From NCBI RefSeq assembly GCF_900113455.1, contig NZ_FOPI01000015.1, positions 1-58,771 of the forward strand: a DNA stretch of 58,771 nucleotides, read 5' to 3'. A model generated the notes under the pieces. That model was not told the DNA's origin. It searched no databases and saw only the letters and a list, made by a program, of their open reading frames with translations. The position numbers and the translations under genes are program-made. Source of the DNA: Ligilactobacillus ruminis DSM 20403 = NBRC 102161. Its GTDB lineage: Bacteria > Bacillota > Bacilli > Lactobacillales > Lactobacillaceae. Of this stretch, positions 7,935 to 17,094 are shown one piece after another (the first letter of the stretch is position 1; each line of letters starts with the position of its first letter).

Positions 7935-8669
7935 TTATTTTCCGAAAAATTTGTATCGGTAAACCAGGAGCAGATATTTCGGCAATGCCATCATGCGCAG
8001 GAATCTGGTCGGTTCCTTATAGAGACGATAAAGCCACTCGATGTGGTGATCGATCCACAATTGCGGAGCGCGCTCGGCGTAACCGGCTAAAACATCGAAA
8101 GAACCGCCGATTCCCATCCAGATGGCATCGGTGACGCGTCTGTTTTTTTCAATAAAGTATTCCTGCTTCGGAAAACCCAAAGCACAGAAAACGAAATCGG
8201 GTTCCGAAGACTGAATTTCACGAACGATTCTTGTCTCGTCTTTGAAGTATCCGTCATGAAAGCCGGCGATGACGATTCCGGGATACGTTGCTTTGATTTT
8301 TTCGATCATCGTCATGATGACTTCGTTTTTTGCACCGAGGAAGTAGATTTTCTTACGTTCTTCATCGCACCATTTCAGGATGGCAGTCATCGTGTCGAAA
8401 CCGGTGACGCGTCCCGGAAGACTTGATCCGAGAATTTTGGCGCCTTTGACGATGCCGATACCATCTGCCGTGAGATAATCTGCACCTTTGATGACTGAAG
8501 AATATTCAGGATCGTTCAATGCGGTCAAAACGATTTCCGGATTGACCGTCACCACGAAACGATTTTTGTGAGAAAGGCTGTCTTTTTTTAATTGTTCGAC
8601 GAATTCCTGTTGGGTAGCTTTGATGAAGTCAAAACCCAAGACGTTGACCGTTGAAAATGGCTGGGTCAT
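7935..8669 (-). CDS. tagA: WecG/TagA/CpsF-family glycosyltransferase
   Basis: The 244-residue enzyme matches N-acetyl-mannosaminyltransferases that add the second sugar to undecaprenyl-PP-GlcNAc in wall teichoic acid linkage or surface polysaccharide synthesis. Family features are VTVNPEIVLTAL, YLTADGIGIVKGAK, GRVTGFDTM, the IYFLGAK segment and the C-terminal APQLWIDHHIEWLYRLYKEPTRFLRM. It has no transmembrane segment and the family acts at the inner membrane face. The gene stands alone, so TagA rather than CpsF is a family-level guess. AGCAGG lies upstream of the ATG. Confidence 0.88.
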   Translation of the reverse strand: MTQPFSTVNVLGFDFIKATQQEFVEQLKKDSLSHKNRFVVTVNPEIVLTALNDPEYSSVIKGADYLTADGIGIVKGAKILGSSLPGRVTGFDTMTAILKWCDEERKKIYFLGAKNEVIMTMIEKIKATYPGIVIAGFHDGYFKDETRIVREIQSSEPDFVFCALGFPKQEYFIEKNRRVTDAIWMGIGGSFDVLAGYAERAPQLWIDHHIEWLYRLYKEPTRFLRMMALPKYLLLVYRYKFFGK

Positions 8670-8820
8670 GTATTTACCTGCTTTCTTTTTTTGTCTCTAA
8701 TGACAATTATAACGTTGATTTGCTTTGTGTGGTACAATTAAATTTATAATGAAATTTTAGTTTAAAAGGCGTACAATGAATATGATGATACATTTTATGA
8801 CATGAAGGGGAGGAGACGTT

Positions 8821-9648
8821 ATGCGTCCTTTGCAGAAACAAATTATTGATGAACTTAAGGTTTTGCCTGAAATTGATCCTGAAAAAGAGATTCGTCGCTC
8901 AGTCGATTTTATTAAAGCGTATCTTTTGAAATATCCGTTTTTCAAATCCATCGTGCTTGGCATCTCCGGAGGCCAGGATTCGACGCTTTGCGGAACGCTT
9001 TGCCAAAAAGCAATCAGCGAGCTTCGTGAAGAAACGGGAAACTCTGATTACAAGTTTATTGCCGTTCGTTTGCCGTATGGCGATCAAGCCGATGAACAGG
9101 ACGCAATGGACGCAATTGAGTTCATGAAAGCTGACAAGACCGTGCGCGTCAACATCAAACCGTCAAGTGATGCAATGATGGAGGCCGTTGAGGCAAACGG
9201 GTTGACGGTCAGCGATTTCAACAAGGGAAATATCAAGGCTCGCGAACGCATGATTGCGCAATATGCGATTGCGGGTTCCGAAAACGGAGCCGTTGCCGGG
9301 ACTGATCATGCTGCTGAAGCCGTGACCGGATTCTATACGAAATACGGTGATGGCGGTGCAGACATCTGCCCTCTTTGGCGACTTGACAAGCGCCAAGGTC
9401 GTGAGATGCTTAAACTTTTGGGTGCTCCGGAACATTTGTATCTCAAAACGCCGACCGCTGATCTTGAGGAAGATCGACCGGCATTGCCTGATGAAGCAGC
9501 TTTGGGCGTAACATACAAAGACATTGATGATTATTTGGAAGGACGCGAAGTCGAAGAAAAAGCTGCCGAAACGATCGAAGGATGGTATCTGAAGACGCAG
9601 CACAAGCGTCACATGCCGATTAACGTATATGACGAGTTTTGGAAGTAA
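8821..9648 (+). CDS. nadE: ammonia-dependent NAD+ synthetase
   Basis: The 275-residue enzyme adenylates and amidates nicotinic acid adenine dinucleotide to NAD+. The ATP pyrophosphatase P-loop SGGQDS is at residues 49-54. [26 protein letters not shown](Y)[10 protein letters not shown] and [16 protein letters not shown] are NadE signatures. No glutaminase domain is present, so free ammonia is the donor. The start at 8821 follows GGGGAGGAG. A small unknown gene follows 12 nt downstream in the same operon. Confidence 0.95.
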   Translation: MRPLQKQIIDELKVLPEIDPEKEIRRSVDFIKAYLLKYPFFKSIVLGISGGQDSTLCGTLCQKAISELREETGNSDYKFIAVRLPYGDQADEQDAMDAIEFMKADKTVRVNIKPSSDAMMEAVEANGLTVSDFNKGNIKARERMIAQYAIAGSENGAVAGTDHAAEAVTGFYTKYGDGGADICPLWRLDKRQGREMLKLLGAPEHLYLKTPTADLEEDRPALPDEAALGVTYKDIDDYLEGREVEEKAAETIEGWYLKTQHKRHMPINVYDEFWK

Positions 9649-9660
9649 AGGAGGATGTCA

Positions 9661-10083
9661 ATGAAACGCAGAGCAGATTTTGGGCACTACGTCAGCGTTT
9701 TGGCCGAAGTGATGGAAACGACCGAAAATATGGGCGCAAAGCTCAATCCGTTTTTTGAAACGTTCAGGAAAGCTCTTGACGAAGGAAAGGACATTTCCCC
9801 TGAAGATTATGACAAGACAAAAGCAGAGTTTGAAAACGGCGTTGAATTGTACGAGAATAACCTCAGAAAATTGCAGGGACTGGAAGCTCCGATTGCGATT
9901 ATCGGGGTGCACAAGAAACTTGTCGGAGCGTATCGTCGTTTTTGTGAAGGCTGCGCTCATATGAATTCATCAATCGATTATGCTGGAAGATGGGTTGATG
10001 CGGAGCAGTTTGACGTTTCTGAAAAAGAGCAGGGAAATGCCATGGACGACATTGCCAGATTAGTCAAGAAGATTATGAGATAA
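9661..10083 (+). CDS. conserved-looking protein of unknown function, downstream of nadE
   Basis: I do not recognise this 140-residue protein. It is charged and predicted mostly helical, with no signal peptide, membrane helix or obvious catalytic motif. A helical block (about 1-75) is followed by GLEAPIAIIGVHKKLVGAYRRF and a Cys at about 97. A textbook AAAGGAGG ends 6 nt before the ATG at 9661; an ATG at 9655 overlaps that site and is unlikely to be used. It is co-transcribed with nadE and followed by a terminator. Confidence 0.8.
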   Translation: MKRRADFGHYVSVLAEVMETTENMGAKLNPFFETFRKALDEGKDISPEDYDKTKAEFENGVELYENNLRKLQGLEAPIAIIGVHKKLVGAYRRFCEGCAHMNSSIDYAGRWVDAEQFDVSEKEQGNAMDDIARLVKKIMR

Positions 10084-10087
10084 AAGG

Positions 10088-10118
10088 AACCGCGTCTGAG
10101 ATTTCGGACGTGGTTTTT
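10088..10118 (+). terminator. terminator of nadE operon
   Basis: ACCGCGTC and GACGTGGT form the stem with one wobble, followed by TTTTTATT. Confidence 0.82.
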
Positions 10119-10119
10119 A

Positions 10120-10149
10120 TTGTAATTTTTTGATCAGACAGTATAGAAT
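10120..10149 (+). promoter_or_regulatory. likely promoter of tex
   Basis: TTGTAA and TATAGA are 16 bp apart (or TAGAAT with 18 bp), directly after the nadE terminator and about 25 bp before the tex start. Confidence 0.55.
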
Positions 10150-10173
10150 AAAAAAGAAATCGGAGGGATGCAT

Positions 10174-12351
10174 GTGGAAAAAAGATATTTAGAAATCGTT
10201 GCTCAAACCATGCCTTGCAAAAAGCATCAGATCGAGGATGTTTTGAAGATGCTTGAAGAAGGCAATACGGTTCCGTTTATTGCTCGCTATCGCAAAGAAA
10301 GAACGGGGAGTCTGGATGAAGTTCAAATCAAAGAAATCAGCGATGAGTACCAACGAGTCGAAAAAATCGAAAAAAAACGCAGCGATATTGAAGCAAGGAT
10401 CGGAGAACTCGGCAAGCTGACCGAAAATCTGAAAAAATCAATCGACGCAGCTGAAACGATGCAGCAATTGGAAGATCTGTATTTGCCATACAAGCAAAAA
10501 AGACGAACAAAGGCCCAGGCTGCAAAGGAAGCAGGCTTGGAGCCGTTTGCGCTGTGGATGCTGACGTTTCAAAAAGAAACGGTTGAGTCAAAATCAAAAG
10601 CAGTTGCACGGAAATTAGGTCTTAAAGAAGAAAAGACAGCTATTGACGGAGCAATGGAAATTTTGGCCGAAAATTTTGGCGAAAATCCCCAAACAAGACA
10701 AATGGTACGTGATCTAGCCGATAATCGCGGTAAAATTGTTGCCACCAAGAAGAAGAATGCAGAAGATGCGCAGGAAGTTTATAAAAACTATTACGAATTC
10801 GAGGTATTAGCAAAAAAACTCACATCATATCAAGTGCTGGCGCTTGATCGCGGAGAAAAGCAGGGCGTTTTGCGGGTCAAGCTCGAACTTGACGATGAGC
10901 GAATCTTGAATCAGATGTACCGCCATTATGCCAAAAATCATGAAGAAGATTCGGCAGAATATGTTAAAAAGGCTTGCAACGATGCGTACAAACGCTTTAT
11001 CAAGCCGGCAATCGAACGCGAATTACGCAGCAATTTGACGGAGACGGCCGATAAAAAAGCAATCGAAGTTTTTGGAGACAATCTTTACCATCTGTTGATG
11101 CAGGCACCGCTTAAAGGTCGCGTCGTACTAGGACTTGACCCGGCTTATCGGACCGGATGCAAACTGGCAGTTGTCGATGAAACGGGCAAGTTTTTGGCCA
11201 AAGCGGTCATTTACCCGCATGAAAAGTACAAAGGCGAACGCGTTGATCAAAGGCGAGTCGCAGATGCGAAAAAGACGCTCAAGACCCTGATTCAAAAGTA
11301 TGGCGTCAAGACGATTGCCATCGGAAACGGAACGGCAAGTCGTGAATCAGAAAGTTTTGTCGCAAACGTTTTAAAGGAAATCGATGAAAAAGTCTCCTAC
11401 GTAATCGTCAACGAGGCCGGTGCTTCGGTCTATTCGGCAAGCGAAATTGCCAGAAGAGAATTCCCGGACTTCAACGTCGAAGAGCGCTCCGCAGTCAGCA
11501 TCGCACGCCGTTTGCAGGATCCGTTGGCAGAACTGATTAAAATTGATCCGAAGGCAATCGGCGTCGGACAATATCAGCATGATCTGCCTGAAAAGGATTT
11601 GGATGAAAGGCTCAAGTTCGTAATCGAAACGGGCGTCAACAAGGTCGGAGTAAATCTGAATACTGCCAGTCCGCAGCTGTTGGAGCACATTTCAGGGCTG
11701 AATGCGACGACCGCACAAAATATCGTGGATTATCGTTCAGAAATCGGGCGATTTGAAAAAAGGTCGCAGTTAAAAAAGGTCAAGCGCTTAGGTGACAAGG
11801 CATTTGAACAGGCTGCCGGCTTTTTGCGTATTCCAAACGGCAGGGAACCGCTTGATAATACGGACATCCACCCCGAAAGCTACGATCTGGCGCGCCGATT
11901 GTTGACGGAGACGGGGCTAAAAAATGAAGAGCTGTCGACAAAAGCCGGTTTGGAAAAGCTCAGCTGCTTTGATCCGCAGGCTTTTGCGAATAAAACGGGC
12001 GCAGGCGTTCAGACCGTTGAAGACATTGTGGAAAGTCTGAAAAAACCCGGGCGCGATCTGCGCGATTCGATGCAAAAACCGCTGCTGAGATCGGATGTTT
12101 TGCACCTTGAGGATTTAAAAGAAGGCATGAAGCTTCAAGGCACGGTGCGCAACGTCGTGGATTTCGGGGCATTTGTGGATATCGGGGTCAAACAGGACGG
12201 TCTTGTTCACGTTTCCAGACTCAAGAAAGGTTTCGTTAAAAATCCTTCCGATGTCGTGTCCGTGGGGGATATCGTGGACGTGTGGATTGACAGCGTGGAT
12301 GAAAAACGCGGTCGCATTCAATTAACGATGGTGGATCCAAAAAATGAATGA
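10174..12351 (+). CDS. tex: Tex/YhgF-family S1 RNA-binding protein
   Basis: The 725-residue protein belongs to the Tex family of nucleic-acid-binding transcription accessory proteins. In order it has an N-terminal helical domain, a YqgF/RNase H-like domain (VVLGLDPAYRTGCKLAVVDE, about 317-336), two helix-hairpin-helix regions (VGVNLNTASPQLLEHISGLNATTA, about 490-515) and a C-terminal S1 domain (GMKLQGTVRNVVDFGAFVDIGVKQDGLVHVS, about 650-680). I choose GTG at 10174, because GGAGGG ends 6 nt before it, whereas the in-frame ATG at 10168 is too close to that site. It overlaps the next gene by 8 nt. Confidence 0.94.
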   Translation: MEKRYLEIVAQTMPCKKHQIEDVLKMLEEGNTVPFIARYRKERTGSLDEVQIKEISDEYQRVEKIEKKRSDIEARIGELGKLTENLKKSIDAAETMQQLEDLYLPYKQKRRTKAQAAKEAGLEPFALWMLTFQKETVESKSKAVARKLGLKEEKTAIDGAMEILAENFGENPQTRQMVRDLADNRGKIVATKKKNAEDAQEVYKNYYEFEVLAKKLTSYQVLALDRGEKQGVLRVKLELDDERILNQMYRHYAKNHEEDSAEYVKKACNDAYKRFIKPAIERELRSNLTETADKKAIEVFGDNLYHLLMQAPLKGRVVLGLDPAYRTGCKLAVVDETGKFLAKAVIYPHEKYKGERVDQRRVADAKKTLKTLIQKYGVKTIAIGNGTASRESESFVANVLKEIDEKVSYVIVNEAGASVYSASEIARREFPDFNVEERSAVSIARRLQDPLAELIKIDPKAIGVGQYQHDLPEKDLDERLKFVIETGVNKVGVNLNTASPQLLEHISGLNATTAQNIVDYRSEIGRFEKRSQLKKVKRLGDKAFEQAAGFLRIPNGREPLDNTDIHPESYDLARRLLTETGLKNEELSTKAGLEKLSCFDPQAFANKTGAGVQTVEDIVESLKKPGRDLRDSMQKPLLRSDVLHLEDLKEGMKLQGTVRNVVDFGAFVDIGVKQDGLVHVSRLKKGFVKNPSDVVSVGDIVDVWIDSVDEKRGRIQLTMVDPKNE

Positions 12352-12808
12352 TCAAGCGCTTCAAGGACTGGTCGAAAAAATTTCTTCAGAAGATTTTGGA
12401 CGCAAATTTAAACACCGTGCCTTCTTTAACGGGCGCTTAAGAACGACGGGCGGAAGATATCGATTGAAAGACCACGATATTGAGATTAATCCCAAAATGT
12501 TGACGGAACATGGTTCGAACGTTCTGATCGGCATCATTAAACATGAGTTGTGTCATTATCATCTGCATTTGGAAGGAAAAGGATACAAGCATAAGGATCC
12601 GGAATTCAAGGCATTATTGAAAAAAGTAAATGGTTTGCGTTACGCACCGGAATTAAAATCTGAAAAGCCAGGGGTTGAAAGATTTTATATCTATAAATGC
12701 GAAAAATGCGGGAGGCTTTATCAACGCAAACGTCGCGTCAATACCGCGCGCTTTGTCTGTTCAAAGTGCCACGGAAATATTAAATTGGTCGAGATTCATG
12801 AGTATTGA
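12344..12808 (+). CDS. SprT-like zinc protein (YdcK family)
   Basis: The 154-residue protein has the zinc metalloprotease-like motif HELCHYH (His67, Glu68, His71) in an SprT-like domain. A C-terminal zinc ribbon follows with Cys pairs in KCEKCG (about 118) and CSKC (about 140). SprT-family members are known or presumed proteases of DNA-protein contexts; no substrate can be assigned here. It overlaps the end of tex and is translationally coupled to it, an arrangement also seen in relatives. Confidence 0.88.
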   Translation: MNDQALQGLVEKISSEDFGRKFKHRAFFNGRLRTTGGRYRLKDHDIEINPKMLTEHGSNVLIGIIKHELCHYHLHLEGKGYKHKDPEFKALLKKVNGLRYAPELKSEKPGVERFYIYKCEKCGRLYQRKRRVNTARFVCSKCHGNIKLVEIHEY

Positions 12809-12828
12809 TAATTTTTTTTGAAAAAGAC

Positions 12829-12857
12829 TTGCGTCCGCTGAAAATGACTGTTATAAT
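12829..12857 (+). promoter_or_regulatory. promoter of first tRNA-Leu
   Basis: TTGCGT and TATAAT are separated by 17 bp and end 13 bp before the tRNA. Confidence 0.82.
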
Positions 12858-12870
12858 GAATAACGTTGTT

Positions 12871-12955
12871 GCGGGTATGGCGGAATTGGCAGACGCGTCA
12901 GACTAAGGATCTGGTGGGCGTTGAGCCCGTGATGGTTCGAATCCATTTACCCGCA
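12871..12955 (+). tRNA. tRNA-Leu (AAG), copy 1
   Basis: An 85-nt class II tRNA with acceptor arms GCGGGTA/TACCCGC and a long variable arm. The anticodon stem TCAGA/TCTGG encloses CTAAGGA, giving anticodon AAG for CUU codons. It has its own promoter and terminator. Confidence 0.93.
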
Positions 12956-12964
12956 TGATTAAGA

Positions 12965-13002
12965 TTGCAGGACTGATGAAGAATCGGTTCTGCGATTTTT
13001 TT
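12965..13002 (+). terminator. terminator of first tRNA-Leu
   Basis: TTGCAGGACTGAT and ATCGGTTCTGCGA pair over 13 positions with wobbles and are followed by seven T. Confidence 0.85.
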
Positions 13003-13032
13003 GTTTTACGATAATTTTTTTGAAATTAAGGG

Positions 13033-13061
13033 TTGCATAGCTGTGAATAACTTGATATAAT
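13033..13061 (+). promoter_or_regulatory. promoter of second tRNA-Leu
   Basis: TTGCAT and TATAAT are separated by 17 bp and end 13 bp before the second tRNA, the same geometry as for copy 1. Confidence 0.82.
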
Positions 13062-13074
13062 TAATGATGTTGTC

Positions 13075-13159
13075 GCGGGTATGGCGGAATTGGCAGACGC
13101 GTCAGACTAAGGATCTGGTGGGCGTTGAGCCCGTGATGGTTCGAATCCATTTACCCGCA
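13075..13159 (+). tRNA. tRNA-Leu (AAG), copy 2
   Basis: The sequence is identical over 85 nt to the copy 204 bp upstream, while the flanks differ apart from promoter geometry. It has an independent promoter and terminator. Confidence 0.93.
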
Positions 13160-13165
13160 TAACGC

Positions 13166-13202
13166 AAGCTGCAGTGCTGAGAAATCGGTCTGCAGCTTTT
13201 TT
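13166..13202 (+). terminator. terminator of second tRNA-Leu
   Basis: AAGCTGCAG and CTGCAGCTT form a perfect stem followed by T-residues. Confidence 0.85.
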
Positions 13203-13297
13203 AATGCGTTCGATTGTTTTGAATGATCAAAGTATTCCGCATTAATGAAAAAACTGGTAAGATATACCTTGGAAAGATTCGAAAGGATACGAAACAT

Positions 13298-14266
13298 ATG
13301 TCTGTTAAAATCAGTGCGAGCGCAGGCTACCTGCCCAAAAGAATTGTTACGAACGACGAACTGGCGTCAATTATGGAAACTTCCGATGAATGGATCAGAA
13401 GTCATACCGGTATTAAAACGCGTCATTTTGCGATCGGAGAAAATACGTCCGACATGGCTGCAAAAGTAGCCGTCAGTCTGATGGAAAAAGCCGAAGTCAG
13501 TCCTGAAGAAATCGATCTGATTATCGTTTCGACGATTTCTCCGGATTCGATCACGCCGTCAACTGCAGCTTTGGTTCAAGGAAAGACCGGTTGCGTCAAC
13601 GCATTTGCATATGATATTTCTGCCGCTTGTGCCGGATTTGTTTTTGCGTTGTCCACTGCAGAAAAGTTTATTCGCTGCGGTCAGTACGAAAAAGCAATCG
13701 TCATCAGCGCAGAAACGAATTCCAAGATGATGGATTTCAAGGATCGAACGTCTGCCGTCTTTTTTGGCGACGGAGCAGCTGGAGTCTTGTTGGAATCAAG
13801 CAAAAACCCCGAAGATGAAAGCTTCATCGCAGAAGAACTGCATGCAAAAGGAAACGGGAAAGTCATCCACAGTGGACGCATCGAACCGATTCAGGCAATT
13901 TCTGCTGAAAATTACCCAAAGATGGATGCTTTTTACCAAGACGGCCGTTCCGTTTATAATTTTGTGACTGACGAAATTACCGTTCATATGTGCGAATTTT
14001 TGAAAAAGGAAGGTCTGAAACCTGAAGACCTTGATTTGGTGATCACGCATCAGGCCAATCTGCGTTTGATTGAAAATATTGCCAGGGCTTTGAATCTGTC
14101 GCTTGAAAAATTTCAGATCAACGTTCAAACGGCCGGAAACACTTCATCGGTCGGAATCCCGTTGGCCTTGTCGGAAGCACTTGCTCAAGGCAAGAGGCCG
14201 AAACGTTGCTTGTTGACGGGCTTCGGTGCCGGGTTGGCTTATGGCAGCTTGTTGCTTAGATTTTAG
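13298..14266 (+). CDS. fabH: 3-oxoacyl-ACP synthase III
   Basis: The 322-residue condensing enzyme starts fatty acid elongation from acetyl-CoA and malonyl-ACP. The active-site Cys111 is in DISAACAGF. The catalytic His is in THQANLRLIE and the Asn in TAGNTSSVGIP. The start at 13298 (MSVKISASAGYLPKR) matches the family; an in-frame ATG at 13223 would add 25 residues not found in the family. It stands alone between tRNA genes and its own terminator, away from any fab cluster in this window, so it could be a second FabH copy. Confidence 0.93.
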   Translation: MSVKISASAGYLPKRIVTNDELASIMETSDEWIRSHTGIKTRHFAIGENTSDMAAKVAVSLMEKAEVSPEEIDLIIVSTISPDSITPSTAALVQGKTGCVNAFAYDISAACAGFVFALSTAEKFIRCGQYEKAIVISAETNSKMMDFKDRTSAVFFGDGAAGVLLESSKNPEDESFIAEELHAKGNGKVIHSGRIEPIQAISAENYPKMDAFYQDGRSVYNFVTDEITVHMCEFLKKEGLKPEDLDLVITHQANLRLIENIARALNLSLEKFQINVQTAGNTSSVGIPLALSEALAQGKRPKRCLLTGFGAGLAYGSLLLRF

Positions 14267-14271
14267 TTTTT

Positions 14272-14302
14272 GTCCCCTTGTCCTTTGACAAGCGGACTTT
14301 TT
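14272..14302 (+). terminator. terminator of fabH
   Basis: GTCC-CTTGTC and GACAAG-GGAC form the stem, followed by TTTTT. Confidence 0.87.
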
Positions 14303-14508
14303 GCGTTAAAAAGATGCTGCTCGACCAGTCTTAGCCAAGATCTCACTCAAATCTACGGACAAAGAGCCCATTTTCATCGATGTATCCGTAAACGGCAGAG
14401 CTTTTGCCAAATGCGGGTCTGATAAATCAGCGGCCAGGCTTACAGTCAAAATTACCGCCAAACTATTTTGGGTTATTTCCATCGTGGAAAGCAATCGTCC
14501 TGCATACG

Positions 14509-14557
14509 AAAAAAACCGGATCAGATTTGCGATTAATTGCAAATCATCCGGTTTTTC
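14509..14557. terminator. bidirectional terminator downstream of the LCP gene
   Basis: AAAAACCGGAT-GATTTGC and GCAAATC-ATCCGGTTTTT form a long stem (a two-base bulge on one side) with A/T tails on both ends. It would end the leftward LCP transcript and any rightward readthrough. Between it and the fabH terminator (14303-14508) I see no gene I can support. Confidence 0.85.
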
Positions 14558-14598
14558 GATTTGAGGCATTATTTTTCACAGCCTCTATCATGTGCTTG

Positions 14599-15639
14599 TT
14601 ATTGTCCAATTGCCTCGGCGCCTGCGATGGCCTGTTCGGCAATGCCTGTATCGTCGGTAAACGTTTCGGTCGATTCTTCCAGTCCGAGTTCTTCACGAAT
14701 GTTTTTTGAAACGCGTGCTCGTTCCTTTGACGTTGCAACTTGCCATGAGGTTGAATCATACCATCCGTTTTTTCCCTGCAGACAATCGGATTTGATGTTT
14801 GAGGCAGCCTTTTTGTAATTTGTTTCGATGGCCCACATGTCATCGTAGCTGAGATCGGTTTGCATGTTGTCTTTGACTGCCTTTAGAATGTCGTCAAATT
14901 TTGAGACGTTTGAAAAATTCAGAGCCTTCTTGGCAATAGCCTGAATGACCTGGCGTTGACGTTTTTGCCGACCGTAATCTCCGAGCGGATCATCGTGGCG
15001 CATGCGAGCATAAGAAAGTGCTGCTTTGCCGTCAAGAGTCTTTTTTTTGCCTTGAACCACGTCCGCATCTTCATATTGGAACGTCAGCGTCGGAGTGACG
15101 GTGATTCCGCCGATTGAATCCACGACTTGTCTTAATCCGCCCATGTTGAGCAGCACGTAATAGTCAATCGGAACGTCGAGCAGCTTTTGAATCGATTTGA
15201 TGGTCGTCGGAACGCCGCCGACAGAATATGCGGAATTGATTTTGTCATACGGATCGCGGCAATTCGGAATTTTAAGCAAGGTATCGCGCGGGATGCTCGT
15301 CAAAGTCGTCCGCTGCGTCGTCGGATTGACGGTGGCGACAATCAGCGTATCGGTTCTCCCCGTATCGCTTCGGCCAAGGTCGCCAGTATCGGTTCCTAGC
15401 AGCAGAATCGAAATCGGTTTTTTTTCTTTCAAGACTTTTGAAACGTTGCGCGCTTTTTTGATTTTGACTTTTTTATATGTTGTAGTGATCGTCTTTTCAG
15501 CCGTATGTAGCATGCTGTAGAGATAAGCACCGCAACCGTAGAACCCGCCAAGCAAGGCAACCAGCAAAAAGCTGCAGACCCATTTTCTGATTTTGGTTTT
15601 GTCTTGCGAGTCAACGGATCGTTTAGTATGAACTGACAT
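14599..15639 (-). CDS. LytR-CpsA-Psr (LCP) family wall polymer ligase
   Basis: The 346-residue protein has a short cytosolic N-terminus, one membrane anchor (about 20-42, VCSFLLVALLGGFYGCG) and an extracellular LCP domain. The domain contains ISILLLGTDTGDLGRSDTGRTDTLIVATV, SIPRDTLLKIP, NSAYSVGG and LSYARMRHDDPLGDYGRQKRQRQV with its phosphate-binding Arg and Asp residues. LCP enzymes transfer teichoic acids or polysaccharides from undecaprenyl carriers to peptidoglycan. AAAGGGG lies 8 nt before the ATG at 15639; an ATG 15 codons earlier has no site. The gene is monocistronic. Confidence 0.92.
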   Translation of the reverse strand: MSVHTKRSVDSQDKTKIRKWVCSFLLVALLGGFYGCGAYLYSMLHTAEKTITTTYKKVKIKKARNVSKVLKEKKPISILLLGTDTGDLGRSDTGRTDTLIVATVNPTTQRTTLTSIPRDTLLKIPNCRDPYDKINSAYSVGGVPTTIKSIQKLLDVPIDYYVLLNMGGLRQVVDSIGGITVTPTLTFQYEDADVVQGKKKTLDGKAALSYARMRHDDPLGDYGRQKRQRQVIQAIAKKALNFSNVSKFDDILKAVKDNMQTDLSYDDMWAIETNYKKAASNIKSDCLQGKNGWYDSTSWQVATSKERARVSKNIREELGLEESTETFTDDTGIAEQAIAGAEAIGQ

Positions 15640-15854
15640 TTCAAATCCCCTTTGAATGAAATATTGAATAGTATCATTATACACATCTTAGCGGTTTCAT
15701 GATAGATGAAGAGGAGAAGTTTAACGGATTCTAAAAACTCTTGAAATATTTTCGCAATAAAAGCGTTTTAGCGGAAAACGGCTAGTGCATTTGCCGACGT
15801 TAAATGCTATAATTTTGGAAAAAGATTAAAAAATGATGAAAAAGAAGGTAGATT

Positions 15855-16799
15855 ATGCAAGTCTTTATGGAAAGTCTGTCGGGCGTTCTCGTTATTTTGG
15901 GGATGATTCTCGTCGGATATTGTTTGACTGAACACGGGTGGTTTAAAGGAGATGCCGACAAGCTGATTGCCAAACTGGTCACGCAAGTCTCGCTGCCGTG
16001 CTACATGCTCAGTACGATCACCGGAAAGTTCAAGGCGCATGAGCTTTTGGAAATGCTGCCCGATCTTCGGTTCCCGGTGCTTTCAATGATGATTTTAATG
16101 GCGATCGCGTTTGCGCTGGTAAGAATTTTCAACATCAAAAAAGGTCGTCAAGGGCTGTTTACGTCGATGTTTTTCAACTCCAACACGATTTTTGTCGGAC
16201 TTCCGATCAACCAGGCGTTGTTTGGTGATCGCAGCATTCCTTACGTTTTGATTTATTATATGGCCAATACGACGATTTTCTGGACGCTCGGAACGTTTTT
16301 TATCCAGCGCGACGGTGAAAAAGGTGCCAAGTTTGATTTGAAAAAGACGCTTGGCAAAGTCTTTTCCCCGCCTTTGCTCGGATTTATGCTGGGAATCGTG
16401 CTGGTTCTTTTGGACGTGCGACTGCCGACGTTCATCAATCGTGATCTGGCGTATCTCGGCAACCTGACGATTCCGTTGTCAATGCTGTTCATCGGAATTT
16501 CGGTATCTCATGCCGGCTTGGCACAGATGTCTTTGAAAAAGGACAATCTGCTGATTTTGTTCGGACGTTTCGTTTGCGCACCGCTTTTGATGACGGTTCT
16601 GGTGATTCATGCGCCGATGCCGACTTTGATGAAGCACGTCTTCATCCTGCAATCGGCGATGCCCGTGATGACGAATGCTCCCGTCGTTGCGAATCTGTAT
16701 GGTGCCGATTCGTCTTATGCGGCCGTTATGGTAACGGAAACGACGCTGATGTCTTTGATCGTCGTGCCGATTCTCATGGTCATCATGCAGTCGCTTTAG
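15855..16799 (+). CDS. AEC-family transporter (auxin efflux carrier / malate permease type)
   Basis: The 314-residue membrane protein has about ten hydrophobic helices in two inverted halves, with conserved family segments such as MFFNSNTIFVGLPI and FILQSAMPVMTNAPVVANLYG. Members export or import organic acids, including malate; the substrate here is unknown. AAGAAGGTAG precedes the ATG. An extended -10 (TGCTATAAT at 15804-15812) lies about 45 bp upstream. It is monocistronic. Confidence 0.88.
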   Translation: MQVFMESLSGVLVILGMILVGYCLTEHGWFKGDADKLIAKLVTQVSLPCYMLSTITGKFKAHELLEMLPDLRFPVLSMMILMAIAFALVRIFNIKKGRQGLFTSMFFNSNTIFVGLPINQALFGDRSIPYVLIYYMANTTIFWTLGTFFIQRDGEKGAKFDLKKTLGKVFSPPLLGFMLGIVLVLLDVRLPTFINRDLAYLGNLTIPLSMLFIGISVSHAGLAQMSLKKDNLLILFGRFVCAPLLMTVLVIHAPMPTLMKHVFILQSAMPVMTNAPVVANLYGADSSYAAVMVTETTLMSLIVVPILMVIMQSL

Positions 16800-16815
16800 A
16801 TTAGAAAAAATGCAG

Positions 16816-16862
16816 AGCGGAATATTTCAAAACGTTGAAATATTCTGCTTTTTATTTTTTTT
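16816..16862 (+). terminator. terminator of the AEC transporter gene
   Basis: AGCGGAATATTTCAA and TTGAAATATTCTGCT pair over 15 positions with a four-base loop, followed by a T-rich tail. Confidence 0.92.
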
Positions 16863-17094
16863 AGAATGAGATTCTGAGTAAAGAATAAGCATCCGGAATC
16901 TCGATAAGCGGTTGGAAACGTTTTAAATTAGAAAAAATAATTTGTAACAAAAGAGAAATATTACAGACTGTAATGTCAAAAACGAGACGAAAACAGTTTG
17001 AAAGCCGATAAAATGGCATTTATCCGGGTGCGCAGCAACTAAGGGAATCTTCGTGAAACATTTTTGTAACATTAGAGGCTTTTTTGAACGATTT

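Noticed and set aside
14306-14569. A leftward 87-codon frame between fabH and the LCP gene
   Set aside because: Its first 20 codons are the long bidirectional terminator hairpin at 14509-14557, which would cut its own transcript off from the LCP promoter, and no promoter follows.
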